Shown: piece by piece, positions 38,568 to 49,379 of the stretch
Layout of the letters: every line of letters starts with the position of its first letter
Numbering within the stretch: position 1 is the first letter of the stretch
Assembly (NCBI RefSeq): GCF_024655635.1
Contig: NZ_JANLGI010000024.1
Span: forward strand, 1 to 50,822
Direction: 5' to 3'
Origin: Allobosea sp. 47.2.35
GTDB lineage: Bacteria > Pseudomonadota > Alphaproteobacteria > Rhizobiales > Beijerinckiaceae
Length of the DNA stretch: 50,822 nucleotides
The notes under the pieces: generated by a model
Told to the model about the DNA's origin: nothing
Databases searched by the model: none
Seen by the model: only the letters and a program-made list of their open reading frames with translations
Made by a program: the position numbers and the translations under genes

Positions 38568-40244
38568 ATGAACGCTCCCGTCCCCGTCCCGCGCGTCGCC
38601 GACTTCACCTGCGAGAAGAAGCCGGCAACCGGCTCGCGCGGCATGGTCGTCACCAATCATCCGCTCGCCTCGGCGGCCGGCGCGCAGATCCTGCTCGCCG
38701 GAGGCAACGCCATTGACGCGGCGGTCGCCTCGCTCTTCGCGCTGACGGTGGCCGAGCCGATGATGGTCGGCATTCTCGGCGGCGGCCTGAGCCATATCCG
38801 GCTCGCCGACGGGCGCCATGTCGTGATCGACAATCTCTCGACCGCGCCGGGCAAGGCGACGGCCGATATGTACGAGTGCCTGTCCGACGAGATCGGCAAG
38901 CAGCGCGACACGCGCGACCGGGAGAACGTGGTCGGGGCCAAGGCGGTCGCGGTTCCCGGCGCGCTCAAGGGCTGGTGCGAGGCGCTCGCCCGCTTCGGTA
39001 CGCTGACGCTGGCCGATGTTCTCCAGCCGGCGATCGGGCTGGCGGAGCGCGGCTTTGTCGTCACGCCCTATCTCTCGAACTGCATCACCGACAACGCGGG
39101 CGATCTCGCCCGCGATCCCGGCCTCGCGGCGATGCTGCTGCCCGGTGGACAGCCGCTCCAGCCGGGCATGCGGCTGGTCCAATCCGATTATGCCGCGAGC
39201 CTGAAGCTGATCGCGGCGGAAGGGCCTGAAGCGCTCTATGGCGGCAAGCTCGGCCGGGCGCTGACCGACTACATGGCCGCCAATGGCGGGTTGATCGATC
39301 AGGCCGATCTCGCCAATTACCGCATCGAATTACGCGAGCCGATCCGGGGTTCCTATCGCGGCTACGAGATCATCGGCCCGCCGCCGCCCTCGTCCTCGGG
39401 CGTGCATATCGCGCAGATGCTCAACATTCTCGAAGGCTATGATATCGGCTCGCTCGGCTTCGGCTCGACCGACGCCGTGCATCTGCTGGCCGAAGCCCTG
39501 AAGATCGCCTTCGCCGATCGCGCCGTGGCGACCGCCGATCCGGCCTTCGTCAAGGTTCCGGTCGCGAGGCTGATCGACAAAGCCTATGCCGACGAGCGCC
39601 GCGCCCTGATCGCGATGGAGCAGGCGAAGAGCTGGACGGCAGGGCTCTCCGGCGGCGAATCTGCCGACACCACCCATGTCACCGTCGCTGATGCCATGGG
39701 CAATGTCGTCAGCGCGACGCAGACGATCAATGGGTTGTTCGGCGCCTGCGTGCAGATCCCCGGCACCGGGATGATCGCCAATAACTACATGTTCAATTTC
39801 GATCCGCATCCTGGCCGGGCGCTCTCGATCGCGCCGGGCAAGCGAGTCTTCACCTCGATGGCGCCGATGATGGCGGTGAAGGACGGCCGGCTTGCCTTCG
39901 CGCTCGGTCTGCCCGGCGCCTTGCGCATCTTCCCCTCGGCCCTGCAGGCGATCGTCAACCTGATCGACCATCGCATGAGCCTGCAGGAGGCGGTCGAGGC
40001 GCCGCGCGTCTGGACCGAGGGCGGCGTGCTCGAACTCGAGGAGGCGATTCCCGAGCCCGTGGCGCAGGCGCTGATCGCGCGCGGCCACAAGGTGGTGCGT
40101 TCGCCGCGCGTCGCCGGTGGCATGAACGCCATCGCCTTCAACCCGGACGGCACCTTGACCGGCGCCGCCTGCTGGCGCGCCGACGGCACGCCCGTCGCCA
40201 TCTCCGGCGGGCTCGCCCGCGCCGGTGCCCGCTTCACCATCTGA
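38568..40244 (+). CDS. Gamma-glutamyltransferase-family Ntn hydrolase, no signal peptide
   Basis: A 558-residue gamma-glutamyltransferase-family precursor. Thr368 (Asp-Thr-Thr-His-Val-Thr-Val) is the predicted self-cleavage site and nucleophile, giving a large subunit of about 367 residues and a small one of about 190. The Gly-Gly-Asn-Ala-Ile-Asp-Ala-Ala-Val-Ala segment is at 45-55. Classical enzymes are periplasmic; here the N-terminus (Met-Asn-Ala-Pro-Val-Pro-Val-Pro) has no signal peptide, so it likely acts in the cytoplasm on an imported gamma-glutamyl or acylated amino compound, resembling acylase-type branches. It follows the RraA-like gene by 11 bases. Confidence 0.9.
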   Translation: MNAPVPVPRVADFTCEKKPATGSRGMVVTNHPLASAAGAQILLAGGNAIDAAVASLFALTVAEPMMVGILGGGLSHIRLADGRHVVIDNLSTAPGKATADMYECLSDEIGKQRDTRDRENVVGAKAVAVPGALKGWCEALARFGTLTLADVLQPAIGLAERGFVVTPYLSNCITDNAGDLARDPGLAAMLLPGGQPLQPGMRLVQSDYAASLKLIAAEGPEALYGGKLGRALTDYMAANGGLIDQADLANYRIELREPIRGSYRGYEIIGPPPPSSSGVHIAQMLNILEGYDIGSLGFGSTDAVHLLAEALKIAFADRAVATADPAFVKVPVARLIDKAYADERRALIAMEQAKSWTAGLSGGESADTTHVTVADAMGNVVSATQTINGLFGACVQIPGTGMIANNYMFNFDPHPGRALSIAPGKRVFTSMAPMMAVKDGRLAFALGLPGALRIFPSALQAIVNLIDHRMSLQEAVEAPRVWTEGGVLELEEAIPEPVAQALIARGHKVVRSPRVAGGMNAIAFNPDGTLTGAACWRADGTPVAISGGLARAGARFTI

Positions 40245-40281
40245 CCCGATCTCTCCACCGATCCTGCGACTGGACCATCCC

Positions 40282-41247
40282 ATGCCCGAGACCATCTGCC
40301 TCCTCGACATGACCACACCCGAGCGGGCCGACCGCCTGCGCGCCTTCCTGCCGGAAGGCTTCGTGCTGACCCATGGCACCGCCCGCGGCGACGAGCACAT
40401 GAAGGAGATCATCGCCGAGGCCGATTATGCGATCTCCGGTCAGGTCGGCGTCTCCGGCGACGTGCTGCGGGCCGCGAAGAAGCTCAAGCTCCTGCATAAA
40501 TGGGGCGTCGGCTACGACAATATCGACATCGAGACGGCCAAGGAGCTCGGGATCAAGGTCGCCCGCACGACCGGCTCCAACGCGGTCGCCGTCTCCGAAT
40601 TCGCGCTCGGCCTGACGATCTCGACGCTGCGCCTGATCGCCTATGGCAATGCCGAACTGAAGAAGGGCAACTGGCGCACCGGCCAGTTGCCGTCCGATAC
40701 CTATACGCTCTCCGGCAAGACGGTCGGCGTCGTCGGCTTCGGCGCGATCGGCAAGAATTTCGCCAAGCTGCTGAAGGGTTTCGGCTGCACGATTCTCTAC
40801 AGCAAGCGCACGCCGCTCGATGCCGCCGAGGAAGCGGCGCTCGGCGTGAAGCATGCCTCGATCGATGAGATCCTGACCCAGGCCGACGTCGTGTCGCTGC
40901 ATTGCCCGCTGACGCCCGAGACCAAGGACCTGATCGACCTCGCGGCGCTCAAGAAGATGAAGAAGACGGCGGTGCTGATCAATTGCGCGCGCGGGGGTGT
41001 GGTCAACGAGGCCGATCTCGTCACGGCGCTCCGGGCGAAGGAGATCGCGGGCGCGGCGATGGATGTCTACGAGATCGAGCCGCTGCCGGCGGACAGCCAG
41101 TTGCTGACCCTCGACAATCTCGTGACCACGCCGCATCTCGCCGCGATGGCCGCCGACAATTTCGCGCCGGTGGTGAAGCGCATGTTCGCGAACATGCAGC
41201 ATGTCTCGCGTGGCGAGCCGGTGCCGCCGCTCGATCTGGTGGTGTGA
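40282..41247 (+). CDS. D-2-hydroxyacid dehydrogenase (SerA/PGDH-like)
   Basis: A 321-residue NAD-dependent 2-hydroxyacid dehydrogenase. The Rossmann motif Gly-Phe-Gly-Ala-Ile-Gly is at 152-157 and the catalytic set is Arg237 (Ala-Arg-Gly-Gly), Glu266 and His285 (Thr-Pro-His). There is no ACT domain, so a catabolic hydroxyacid enzyme is more likely than biosynthetic SerA. It is the last gene of the long operon, 37 bases after the gamma-glutamyltransferase, and would interconvert a 2-oxo and a D-2-hydroxy acid from the imported substrate. ATG 40282 is chosen; the frame is open 19 codons further. Confidence 0.92.
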   Translation: MPETICLLDMTTPERADRLRAFLPEGFVLTHGTARGDEHMKEIIAEADYAISGQVGVSGDVLRAAKKLKLLHKWGVGYDNIDIETAKELGIKVARTTGSNAVAVSEFALGLTISTLRLIAYGNAELKKGNWRTGQLPSDTYTLSGKTVGVVGFGAIGKNFAKLLKGFGCTILYSKRTPLDAAEEAALGVKHASIDEILTQADVVSLHCPLTPETKDLIDLAALKKMKKTAVLINCARGGVVNEADLVTALRAKEIAGAAMDVYEIEPLPADSQLLTLDNLVTTPHLAAMAADNFAPVVKRMFANMQHVSRGEPVPPLDLVV

Positions 41248-41256
41248 CGTGAGGTT

Positions 41257-41289
41257 GGCGTCGGCGGCTCAGTGCAGCCCGCCGACGCC
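41257..41289. terminator. Hairpin between convergent operons
   Basis: GGCGTCGGCGG (41257-41267) and CCGCCGACGCC (41279-41289) are perfect 11-bp arms around an 11-base loop. The right arm is inside the last codons of livF. It lies between the ends of the dehydrogenase and livF, but lacks a T-run on either side. Confidence 0.45.
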
Positions 41290-41991
41290 GATATAACGTT
41301 CGAGCACCTCGGCATCCGTCCGCAGGGCGTCCGGCTTGCCTGACCAGACGATCCGACCGCGTTCGAGGATAATGACGTCGTCGGCGAAGGCGAGCGCGCT
41401 TTCCAGCCGTTGCTCGACGAAGAGGATGGTCATCGCGCCGCTGCCGGCGAGCCGGCCGAAAGCCTCCATCAGCATGTCGCAGATCACTGGCGCGAGGCCC
41501 TCCAGGGGCTCGTCCAGTAAGAGCACCGAGGGTTGGCCGAGGATGGTGCGGGCCGTCGCCAGCATCTGCTGCTCGCCGCCGGAGAGTTGTGAGCCGAGAT
41601 TGCGACGGCGCTCGCCGAGGCGCGGAAAGAGCGCATAGGCCTCCTCGATCGCGCTGCGCGGGCGGCCCTTGAGCCCGGCGAAGAGATTTTCCTCCACCGT
41701 CAGCCCCTTGAATATCTCTCTGGTCTGCGGGACGAGGCCGATGCCGCCATGGGCACGCGCCGCCGTGCCGAGCGCGGTGACGTCCTGTCCGCCAAGGTGG
41801 ATACTGCCGGCATAGCGGCGGGTCAGCCCCATCAGGCTCGCCATCAGCGTGGTCTTGCCCATGCCATTGCGCCCGAGGATGGAAAGGCGCCCGCCGGCCG
41901 GCACCGCAAAGGAGATATCCTCCAGCACATGGGTCTGGCCGTAACCCGCGCTGAGGTTCCTGATGTCGAGCTCAGCTGCCGGCATGGGCAT
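41269..41991 (-). CDS. livF: Branched-chain-type ABC transporter ATPase (LivF)
   Basis: A 240-residue LivF-type ATPase: Walker A Gly-Arg-Asn-Gly-Met-Gly-Lys-Thr-Thr, signature Leu-Ser-Gly-Gly-Glu-Gln-Gln, Walker B Leu-Leu-Leu-Asp-Glu-Pro-Leu-Glu-Gly-Leu. ATG 41991 has a GGGAG 6 bases upstream; it overlaps the livG end. With LivG, LivH, LivM and the binding protein at 44673 it forms one importer, next to pobA, so aromatic acid uptake is likely. Confidence 0.94.
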   Translation of the reverse strand: MPMPAAELDIRNLSAGYGQTHVLEDISFAVPAGGRLSILGRNGMGKTTLMASLMGLTRRYAGSIHLGGQDVTALGTAARAHGGIGLVPQTREIFKGLTVEENLFAGLKGRPRSAIEEAYALFPRLGERRRNLGSQLSGGEQQMLATARTILGQPSVLLLDEPLEGLAPVICDMLMEAFGRLAGSGAMTILFVEQRLESALAFADDVIILERGRIVWSGKPDALRTDAEVLERYIGVGGLH

Positions 41992-42730
41992 AGCTCCCGA
42001 GATAGGCTTCGCGGACCTTGGGGTCTCTCGCAACTTCGGCCGGCAGGCCCTGGAAGATCAGCTCGCCTGCCGCCAGCACGACGACCCGTTTCGCGAAGCG
42101 GAAGACGAGGTCCATGTCGTGCTCGATCATCAGCACGGCGAGCGAGGCGGGCAGGCGGGACAAGGCTTCCTCGATGCGCGGCGTGTCGCTGGAGGGTACG
42201 CCGGCGGCGGGCTCGTCCAGCAGCAGCACCTTGGGGCGCTGCGCCAGCGCAATGGCAATTTCCAGCAGGCGCTGCTGGCCGTAGGCGATGGTGGCGACCT
42301 TGCGGCGGGCGACCTCGGTCAGGCCGAGCGTGGCGAGGATTTCGGCCGCTTCGTCCGTCGCTGCGGAATCGCCGTGGAAGCGGGCTAGGATGCGCGTCGC
42401 CCGGCCGAGGCGCTGCAGGATGGTCATGACGACATGCTCTTCCGGCGTCATGTCCGGGAAGAGGCGCGTGACCTGGAAGGTTCGGACGAGGCCGCGCCTG
42501 ACACGCTTGACGGCGCCCAGGCTGGTAATCTCCTCGCCCGCAAGTGTGACGCTGCCTGCGCTGGGCGGGATGCGGCCGGTGACGAGATTGACGAAGGTGG
42601 TCTTGCCGGCGCCGTTCGGGCCGATCAGGGCGAGGCGCTCGCCCTCGGTCATCGCCAGCGAAATATCGCTGTTGACCTTGAGCCCGCCGAACGCCTTGGA
42701 GAGGTGCGAGACTTCGAAGACCGCGCTCAT
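41972..42730 (-). CDS. livG: Branched-chain-type ABC transporter ATPase (LivG)
   Basis: A 252-residue LivG-type ATPase: Walker A Gly-Pro-Asn-Gly-Ala-Gly-Lys-Thr-Thr, the LivG-typical signature variant Ala-Tyr-Gly-Gln-Gln-Arg, Walker B Leu-Leu-Leu-Asp-Glu-Pro-Ala-Ala-Gly, and the insertion after Arg-Thr-Phe-Gln. Its start overlaps the livM stop by 4 bases. It energises the importer with LivF. Confidence 0.95.
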   Translation of the reverse strand: MSAVFEVSHLSKAFGGLKVNSDISLAMTEGERLALIGPNGAGKTTFVNLVTGRIPPSAGSVTLAGEEITSLGAVKRVRRGLVRTFQVTRLFPDMTPEEHVVMTILQRLGRATRILARFHGDSAATDEAAEILATLGLTEVARRKVATIAYGQQRLLEIAIALAQRPKVLLLDEPAAGVPSSDTPRIEEALSRLPASLAVLMIEHDMDLVFRFAKRVVVLAAGELIFQGLPAEVARDPKVREAYLGSYAHAGS

Positions 42731-43734
42731 CGGCCGGTCCTCCAGCGCTCGCGGGTCAATAGCCGGGCAAGCTCGTCGAGCGTGCCGGAAAGCCCGCGCG
42801 GGGCGAAGAGCACGATCGCGATCAGCACGGCGCCGACCAGCGTCATCCAGTGGAACGGGTTGATCGCGGCGACGATGTGCTCAAGCGCCATGAAGATCAC
42901 CGTGCCGATCAGCGCGCCGTAGAGATGGCCGATGCCGCCGAGCACCAGCATGACCAATGCGTTGGCCGAAATCTCGAAGCTCACGCTGTCGAGGCCGACG
43001 ACCTGCGTTGCGATGGCCGCGAGCGCACCGCCCATGCCGGCTACGGTGCCTGAGATGACGAACATCTTGAGCAGGACCGGGAAGGCGTAGATGCCGAGCG
43101 CGCTGATCCTGAGCGGGTCTTCCTTCAGGCCGCGGCAGACCATGCCGAAGGGCGAGCGCGTGACGAAGCGCAGCACGGCGAAGACGATGAGGAGCAGGCC
43201 GAGGCCGAAGAGATAGGCGCTGCGGCCCCAGAGATCGAACTCGAAGAGGCCGAAGAGCGGGGCCGGGCTCATGCCGGAGAGACCGTCGCTGCCGCCGGTG
43301 ATCGAGGAGGCCTTGTTGGCGGCCTCGTGCAGGAGCTGGACGATGGCGATCGAGAGCACGAGCTGCGGCAGGCCATGGGCGCGCAGCATGATCGCGCCCA
43401 TCAGAAGCCCCATGGTCGCGCCGGCTACGGCTCCGATCAGGATCAGCAGGACGGGGTCCGTGACGCCGTTGATGCAGGCGATGCCGGCAGCATAGGCGCC
43501 CGCGCCATAGAGCGCGCCCTGACCAAGCGAGGCGACGCCGCAATAGCCGACGATCAGGTCGAGCGAGAGCACGAGCAGCGCGACCGAGATCACACGGGTC
43601 AGGAAGGCGAGGTTGTCGGGAAAGAGCCAGTAGCCGGCGAGGCCGACAAGCGCGATCAGGGCGAGGCCGAGGAGGTCGCGGCCGAGCGTGCGGCTTGCGG
43701 ATGCGGCAACGGGCATGGTCGTCGCGCTCGCCAT
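42727..43734 (-). CDS. livM: Branched-chain-type ABC transporter permease (LivM)
   Basis: A 335-residue permease with about nine to ten hydrophobic segments, the LivM Gly-Gln-Gly-Ala-Leu-Tyr-Gly-Ala-Gly-Ala-Tyr-Ala motif and a Gly-Gly-Ser-Asp-Gly-Leu loop. One base separates it from the livH stop. It forms the membrane pore with LivH. Confidence 0.95.
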   Translation of the reverse strand: MASATTMPVAASASRTLGRDLLGLALIALVGLAGYWLFPDNLAFLTRVISVALLVLSLDLIVGYCGVASLGQGALYGAGAYAAGIACINGVTDPVLLILIGAVAGATMGLLMGAIMLRAHGLPQLVLSIAIVQLLHEAANKASSITGGSDGLSGMSPAPLFGLFEFDLWGRSAYLFGLGLLLIVFAVLRFVTRSPFGMVCRGLKEDPLRISALGIYAFPVLLKMFVISGTVAGMGGALAAIATQVVGLDSVSFEISANALVMLVLGGIGHLYGALIGTVIFMALEHIVAAINPFHWMTLVGAVLIAIVLFAPRGLSGTLDELARLLTRERWRTGR

Positions 43735-43735
43735 G

Positions 43736-44599
43736 CTACTGCGCCCGCCCCATCAGACCGCGCGGGAAGGCGCAGACCACCAGGATCACCGCGAGATAGA
43801 AGAAGAAATTGCCGAAATCCGGCACGAGATAGCGCGCGGTGACGTCGATGGCGCCGAGCAGCAGGCAGGCGGCGAGCGCTCCGGGAATCGAACCGGCGCC
43901 GCCGACCGAGACGACGACGAGGAAGGTCACCATGTAGCGCAGTGCGTAATACGGCTCGATCGGCAGGAACTCGGCGCCGACCACGCCGCCAAAGGCCGCA
44001 AGCCCGATCGCCAGCGCGAAGCTCGCGGCATAGATGATCTCGGTGCGGATGCCGAGCGTGCGGGCCATCGGTGCGTTCTCGACGGCGGCGCGCAGATGGA
44101 TGCCAAAGCCGGTGCGCTCGATCAGGAACCACAGGCCGCCGGCGACGGCGAGGCCACTCGCGATGACGAAGAGCCGGTGGCCGGCGATGCTGCGGAAGCC
44201 GAGATCGACCGAGCGGGCGAGTTCGGCCGGCAGGGGTATCGTCTTCAGGGTCGGGCCGAAGAAATAGTTGGTGATGCCGATGACGCAGAAGGTGATGCCG
44301 ATCGTCATCAATACCTGCGAGAGCTCGCTGCGGTCATAGATGCGGCGATAGAGCAGCCGCTCCAGCGGCACGGCGATGATGACCGTGCCGATCATCGCGA
44401 GGATGATACCGAAGCCGTAGCCGAGGCCGAGATCGCGGGCGGCGTAAGATGCGATGTAGCCGCCGATCATGGCGAAGGCGCCATGGGCGAGGTTCACCAC
44501 CCGCATCAGGCCCATGGTCAGCGACAGGCCGATGCAGATGATGAACAGCGCCATGCCATAGGCCAGCGCGTCCATGGCGATGCTCAGCGCGGTCTGCAT
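43736..44599 (-). CDS. livH: Branched-chain-type ABC transporter permease (LivH)
   Basis: A 287-residue permease with about eight hydrophobic segments and the LivH marks Met-Gly-Leu-Met-Arg-Val-Val-Asn-Leu-Ala-His-Gly-Ala and Val-Val-Val-Ser-Val-Gly-Gly-Ala-Gly-Ser-Ile-Pro-Gly-Ala. It follows the binding-protein gene after a 73-base gap with a hairpin and pairs with LivM. Confidence 0.95.
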   Translation of the reverse strand: MQTALSIAMDALAYGMALFIICIGLSLTMGLMRVVNLAHGAFAMIGGYIASYAARDLGLGYGFGIILAMIGTVIIAVPLERLLYRRIYDRSELSQVLMTIGITFCVIGITNYFFGPTLKTIPLPAELARSVDLGFRSIAGHRLFVIASGLAVAGGLWFLIERTGFGIHLRAAVENAPMARTLGIRTEIIYAASFALAIGLAAFGGVVGAEFLPIEPYYALRYMVTFLVVVSVGGAGSIPGALAACLLLGAIDVTARYLVPDFGNFFFYLAVILVVCAFPRGLMGRAQ

Positions 44600-44628
44600 G
44601 CTGCGGGCCTCGTCGAACGGGAGCGGAT

Positions 44629-44652
44629 GGCGGGAGCTTGCGCGCTCCCGCC
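44629..44652 (-). terminator. Intercistronic hairpin between binding protein and livH
   Basis: GGCGGGAGC (44629-44637) and GCTCCCGCC (44644-44652) are perfect 9-bp arms around TTGCGC. Transcription runs from the binding-protein gene into livH; with no T-run the hairpin more likely stabilises the upstream mRNA end or dampens read-through, giving binding protein in excess. Confidence 0.6.
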
Positions 44653-44672
44653 GTGTTTCAGGCTTGGGGCCG

Positions 44673-45866
44673 TTACTTCGTCAGGCCGGAATCCTTCTGC
44701 TCCGGCACGCTGGCGATCTCCTTGTTGATCCAGCGGCCCTGCGCATCCTTCGCGACTTCGCGCAGATAGATCGTCTGCGTGATGTGGCGGGTCTCGGGAT
44801 CGATCTTGACCGGGCCGCGCGGGCTTTCCCAGCCGAGGCCCTTCACCGCCTCGACGGCCTTCTCGGCGTCCTGCTTGCCCGCGGTGGCCGCGATCATCTT
44901 GGAGATCACGAACATGCCGTCATAGGCGCCGACCGCGGGGAAGGAGACGAGATCGGGCGCGCCGATCGCCTTTTCGGCTGCGGCGACGAAGCGCTTGTTG
45001 ATCTCGGACTCATGCGAGACCGCGTAGTGGAACGAGGTGATCAGGCCGGCGGCCGCTTCGCCCAGGGCCGGCAGGTCCGATTCCTGGGTCAGGTCGCCCG
45101 GCGCGAAGAGCTTGACGCCTGCCTTCTTCAGGCCGGTATCGCTGAAAGCCTTGACGAAGCCGAGCGTCGGCGGGCCCGACGGCAGGAAGGCGAAGACGCC
45201 CTCGGCCCCGGCATCGCGGATGCGCTGCATGATCGGGCTGAACTCGGTGGTGTTGAGGGGAATGCGGATCGCTTCCTTGACCTCGCCGCCGGCCGCCTCG
45301 ATCGCCTTCTTGAAGGCGGTTTCGGCATCGACGCCGGGGCCGTAATCGCTGACGATCGAGACGAATTTCTTGACGCCGCGCTCCACCGCCGCCTTGCCGA
45401 GCGGCGTCGTGGTCTGAGACAGGGTGAAGGAGGTGCGCACCACCAGCGGCGAGGAGGTCATGATCGCCGAGGTCGCGGCGTTGAAGATCACCAGCGGGAC
45501 ATTGCCCTGCTTCAGCAGCGGGGTGATCGCCATCGCGTCCGGCGTGAAATAGACGCCGCCGAGATATTGCACCTTGTCGCGCACGATCAGCTCCTGCGCC
45601 AGCGCGCGGGCCTGCTGCGGATTGGCGGTCGGCAGGTCGCGATAGACCAGCTCGATGTCGTGGCCGACGACGCTCTTGCCGTTCTGCGCCAGCCAGGCCT
45701 CGGCGCCGGCCTGGAAATTCTTGCCCTGCAAGGCGAAGGGGCCGGAGAACGGCCCGATGATGCCGACCTTGATCGTGTCCGCCATGGCGGAGGCACTGAG
45801 CGCCAGCGCCCCGGCGAGAGCCAGCGCGCCGGCCGGCAGCAACCTGTTCAGGAAACCCTTGGTCAT
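44673..45866 (-). CDS. Branched-chain-type (aromatic acid?) ABC transporter binding protein
   Basis: A 397-residue Peripla_BP_6 protein with a Sec signal peptide (cleavage after Ala-Met-Ala near residue 29), then Ile-Lys-Val-Gly-Ile-Ile-Gly-Pro-Phe-Ser-Gly-Pro, the standard domain-I start. It begins the transporter operon (binding protein, H, M, G, F). GGAGGAG precedes the ATG. Proteins of this family in Rhodopseudomonas and relatives bind aromatic acids; the pobA gene directly upstream and on the same strand makes 4-hydroxybenzoate or a relative the likely ligand. Branched amino acids remain possible. Confidence 0.9.
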   Translation of the reverse strand: MTKGFLNRLLPAGALALAGALALSASAMADTIKVGIIGPFSGPFALQGKNFQAGAEAWLAQNGKSVVGHDIELVYRDLPTANPQQARALAQELIVRDKVQYLGGVYFTPDAMAITPLLKQGNVPLVIFNAATSAIMTSSPLVVRTSFTLSQTTTPLGKAAVERGVKKFVSIVSDYGPGVDAETAFKKAIEAAGGEVKEAIRIPLNTTEFSPIMQRIRDAGAEGVFAFLPSGPPTLGFVKAFSDTGLKKAGVKLFAPGDLTQESDLPALGEAAAGLITSFHYAVSHESEINKRFVAAAEKAIGAPDLVSFPAVGAYDGMFVISKMIAATAGKQDAEKAVEAVKGLGWESPRGPVKIDPETRHITQTIYLREVAKDAQGRWINKEIASVPEQKDSGLTK

Positions 45867-46005
45867 TTCATCTCCTCCCGATCCTGCCTGCGATCCCGCA
45901 AATGCCTTGCGTGGGTCGAAGCTCTAGCTGCTTGGGCCGGTCGCCGCCATGGCGCCGTGCCTCTTGTTGTCACCAACGCAATTTTCTGCCGCGAGGGCAA
46001 TGCCC

Positions 46006-48185
<2,180 letters not shown>

Positions 48186-48187
48186 GT

Positions 48188-49369
48188 TCAGCCGGCCGCC
48201 TCGATCTCCTTCATCACCGCGGCAGCCTCGGCAAAGGCGGTATTGCCGGCGGGGACGCCGGCATAGATCGCCGTCTGCATCAGCACCTCCTTGAGGTCGT
48301 CGCGGGTGAAGCCGCCCCGTGTCAGCCCGGCGCGGACATGCAGACGGAACTCCTCCCAGCGGCCGAGGCTCGCGGTGATCGCCAGCACGAGCAGCCGGCG
48401 CGTCCGGTCGTCGAGGCCGGGCCGGCTCCAGATCTCCTGCCAGGCGATGCGGGTGATCATTGCCTGAAATTCGGCGTTGAACGGCGTGCGGTTGGCGAGG
48501 GAGCGGTCCACCCAGGCATCGCCGAGCACGCGGCGGCGGTTCTTGAGGCCGGCTTCGAACAGGGTCTCCGCCGCGTCCTGTGTATCCGGGGCGGGAGAGA
48601 GGAAGGCGCGGAGGGCGCCGGCCAGCGCGGCGGGCGCTTCCAGCGGGGCGAGATGGCCGCAATCGAGCCGTTCCAGCGCAGCGCCGGGGATGGCCGTGAC
48701 GAGGTTCTCGCCATGGCCAGCGAAGGGTGTCGAGGCATCGCGTTCGCCGACGACGACCAGCGTCGGGCAGGCGAGGGCGGGGATGCGGCCGATCATCTCC
48801 ATGTCGCGGATCGCGGCGCCCGCTCCCGCATAGCCCTCGCTGTTCATGGCAATGAGGCTGCGCCGGACACTCGCGGCGACTGCCGGCTGCCCCACCGTGA
48901 AGGCCGGCGACAGGAAGCGCTGCATGGCAAGGTCGGCGATCGCGGCGGTGCCGCCAGTGCGGACTTTTGTGATCCGGTCCTGCCAGGCCGTCTTGTCCAT
49001 GGTGGCGGAGGTGCAGATCAGCGCCAGCGCCGAGACGCGCTCGGGCCGGGAGAGAGCCAGTTCCATCGCGATCATGCCGCCGAGCGAGACACCGGCCACA
49101 GCCGCTTGTGCGATGCCGGCCGCGTCCATGACGGCGGCGACATCACTCGCCAGCATGGCGAGGGTATAGTCGCCGTCCGGTGCGTCGGATGCGCCGTGGC
49201 CGCGCGTGTCGAGCCTCAACACGCGGAAGGCCCCGAGCAGGGCCGGCATGGCGGCGTCCCACAAGCCGAGATCGGTGCCGATCGAGTTGAGCAGGACGAG
49301 CGCCGGCTTGTCGTCGGTGCCCTCGAGCTTCCAGTAGATGCGGGCGCCGTTGCTCGTCGCGAAAGGCAT
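48188..49369 (-). CDS. pcaL: Fused 3-oxoadipate enol-lactonase / 4-carboxymuconolactone decarboxylase
   Basis: A 393-residue fusion. Residues 1 to about 258 are an alpha/beta hydrolase (PcaD) with oxyanion Asn-Ser, nucleophile Ser95 (Gly-Val-Ser-Leu-Gly-Gly) and His239; residues about 265 to 393 are the PcaC decarboxylase (Ala-Asn-Arg-Thr-Pro-Phe-Asn, His-Val-x-Ala-Gly-Leu, Gly-Val-Pro-Ala-Gly-Asn). Together they turn 4-carboxymuconolactone into 3-oxoadipate. The frame is open far upstream over pcaB; ATG 49369 is used because the lactonase begins there. It ends the leftward pca operon. The fused form is named PcaL in some actinomycetes. Confidence 0.95.
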   Translation of the reverse strand: MPFATSNGARIYWKLEGTDDKPALVLLNSIGTDLGLWDAAMPALLGAFRVLRLDTRGHGASDAPDGDYTLAMLASDVAAVMDAAGIAQAAVAGVSLGGMIAMELALSRPERVSALALICTSATMDKTAWQDRITKVRTGGTAAIADLAMQRFLSPAFTVGQPAVAASVRRSLIAMNSEGYAGAGAAIRDMEMIGRIPALACPTLVVVGERDASTPFAGHGENLVTAIPGAALERLDCGHLAPLEAPAALAGALRAFLSPAPDTQDAAETLFEAGLKNRRRVLGDAWVDRSLANRTPFNAEFQAMITRIAWQEIWSRPGLDDRTRRLLVLAITASLGRWEEFRLHVRAGLTRGGFTRDDLKEVLMQTAIYAGVPAGNTAFAEAAAVMKEIEAAG

Positions 49370-49379
49370 CGTGCGTTCC

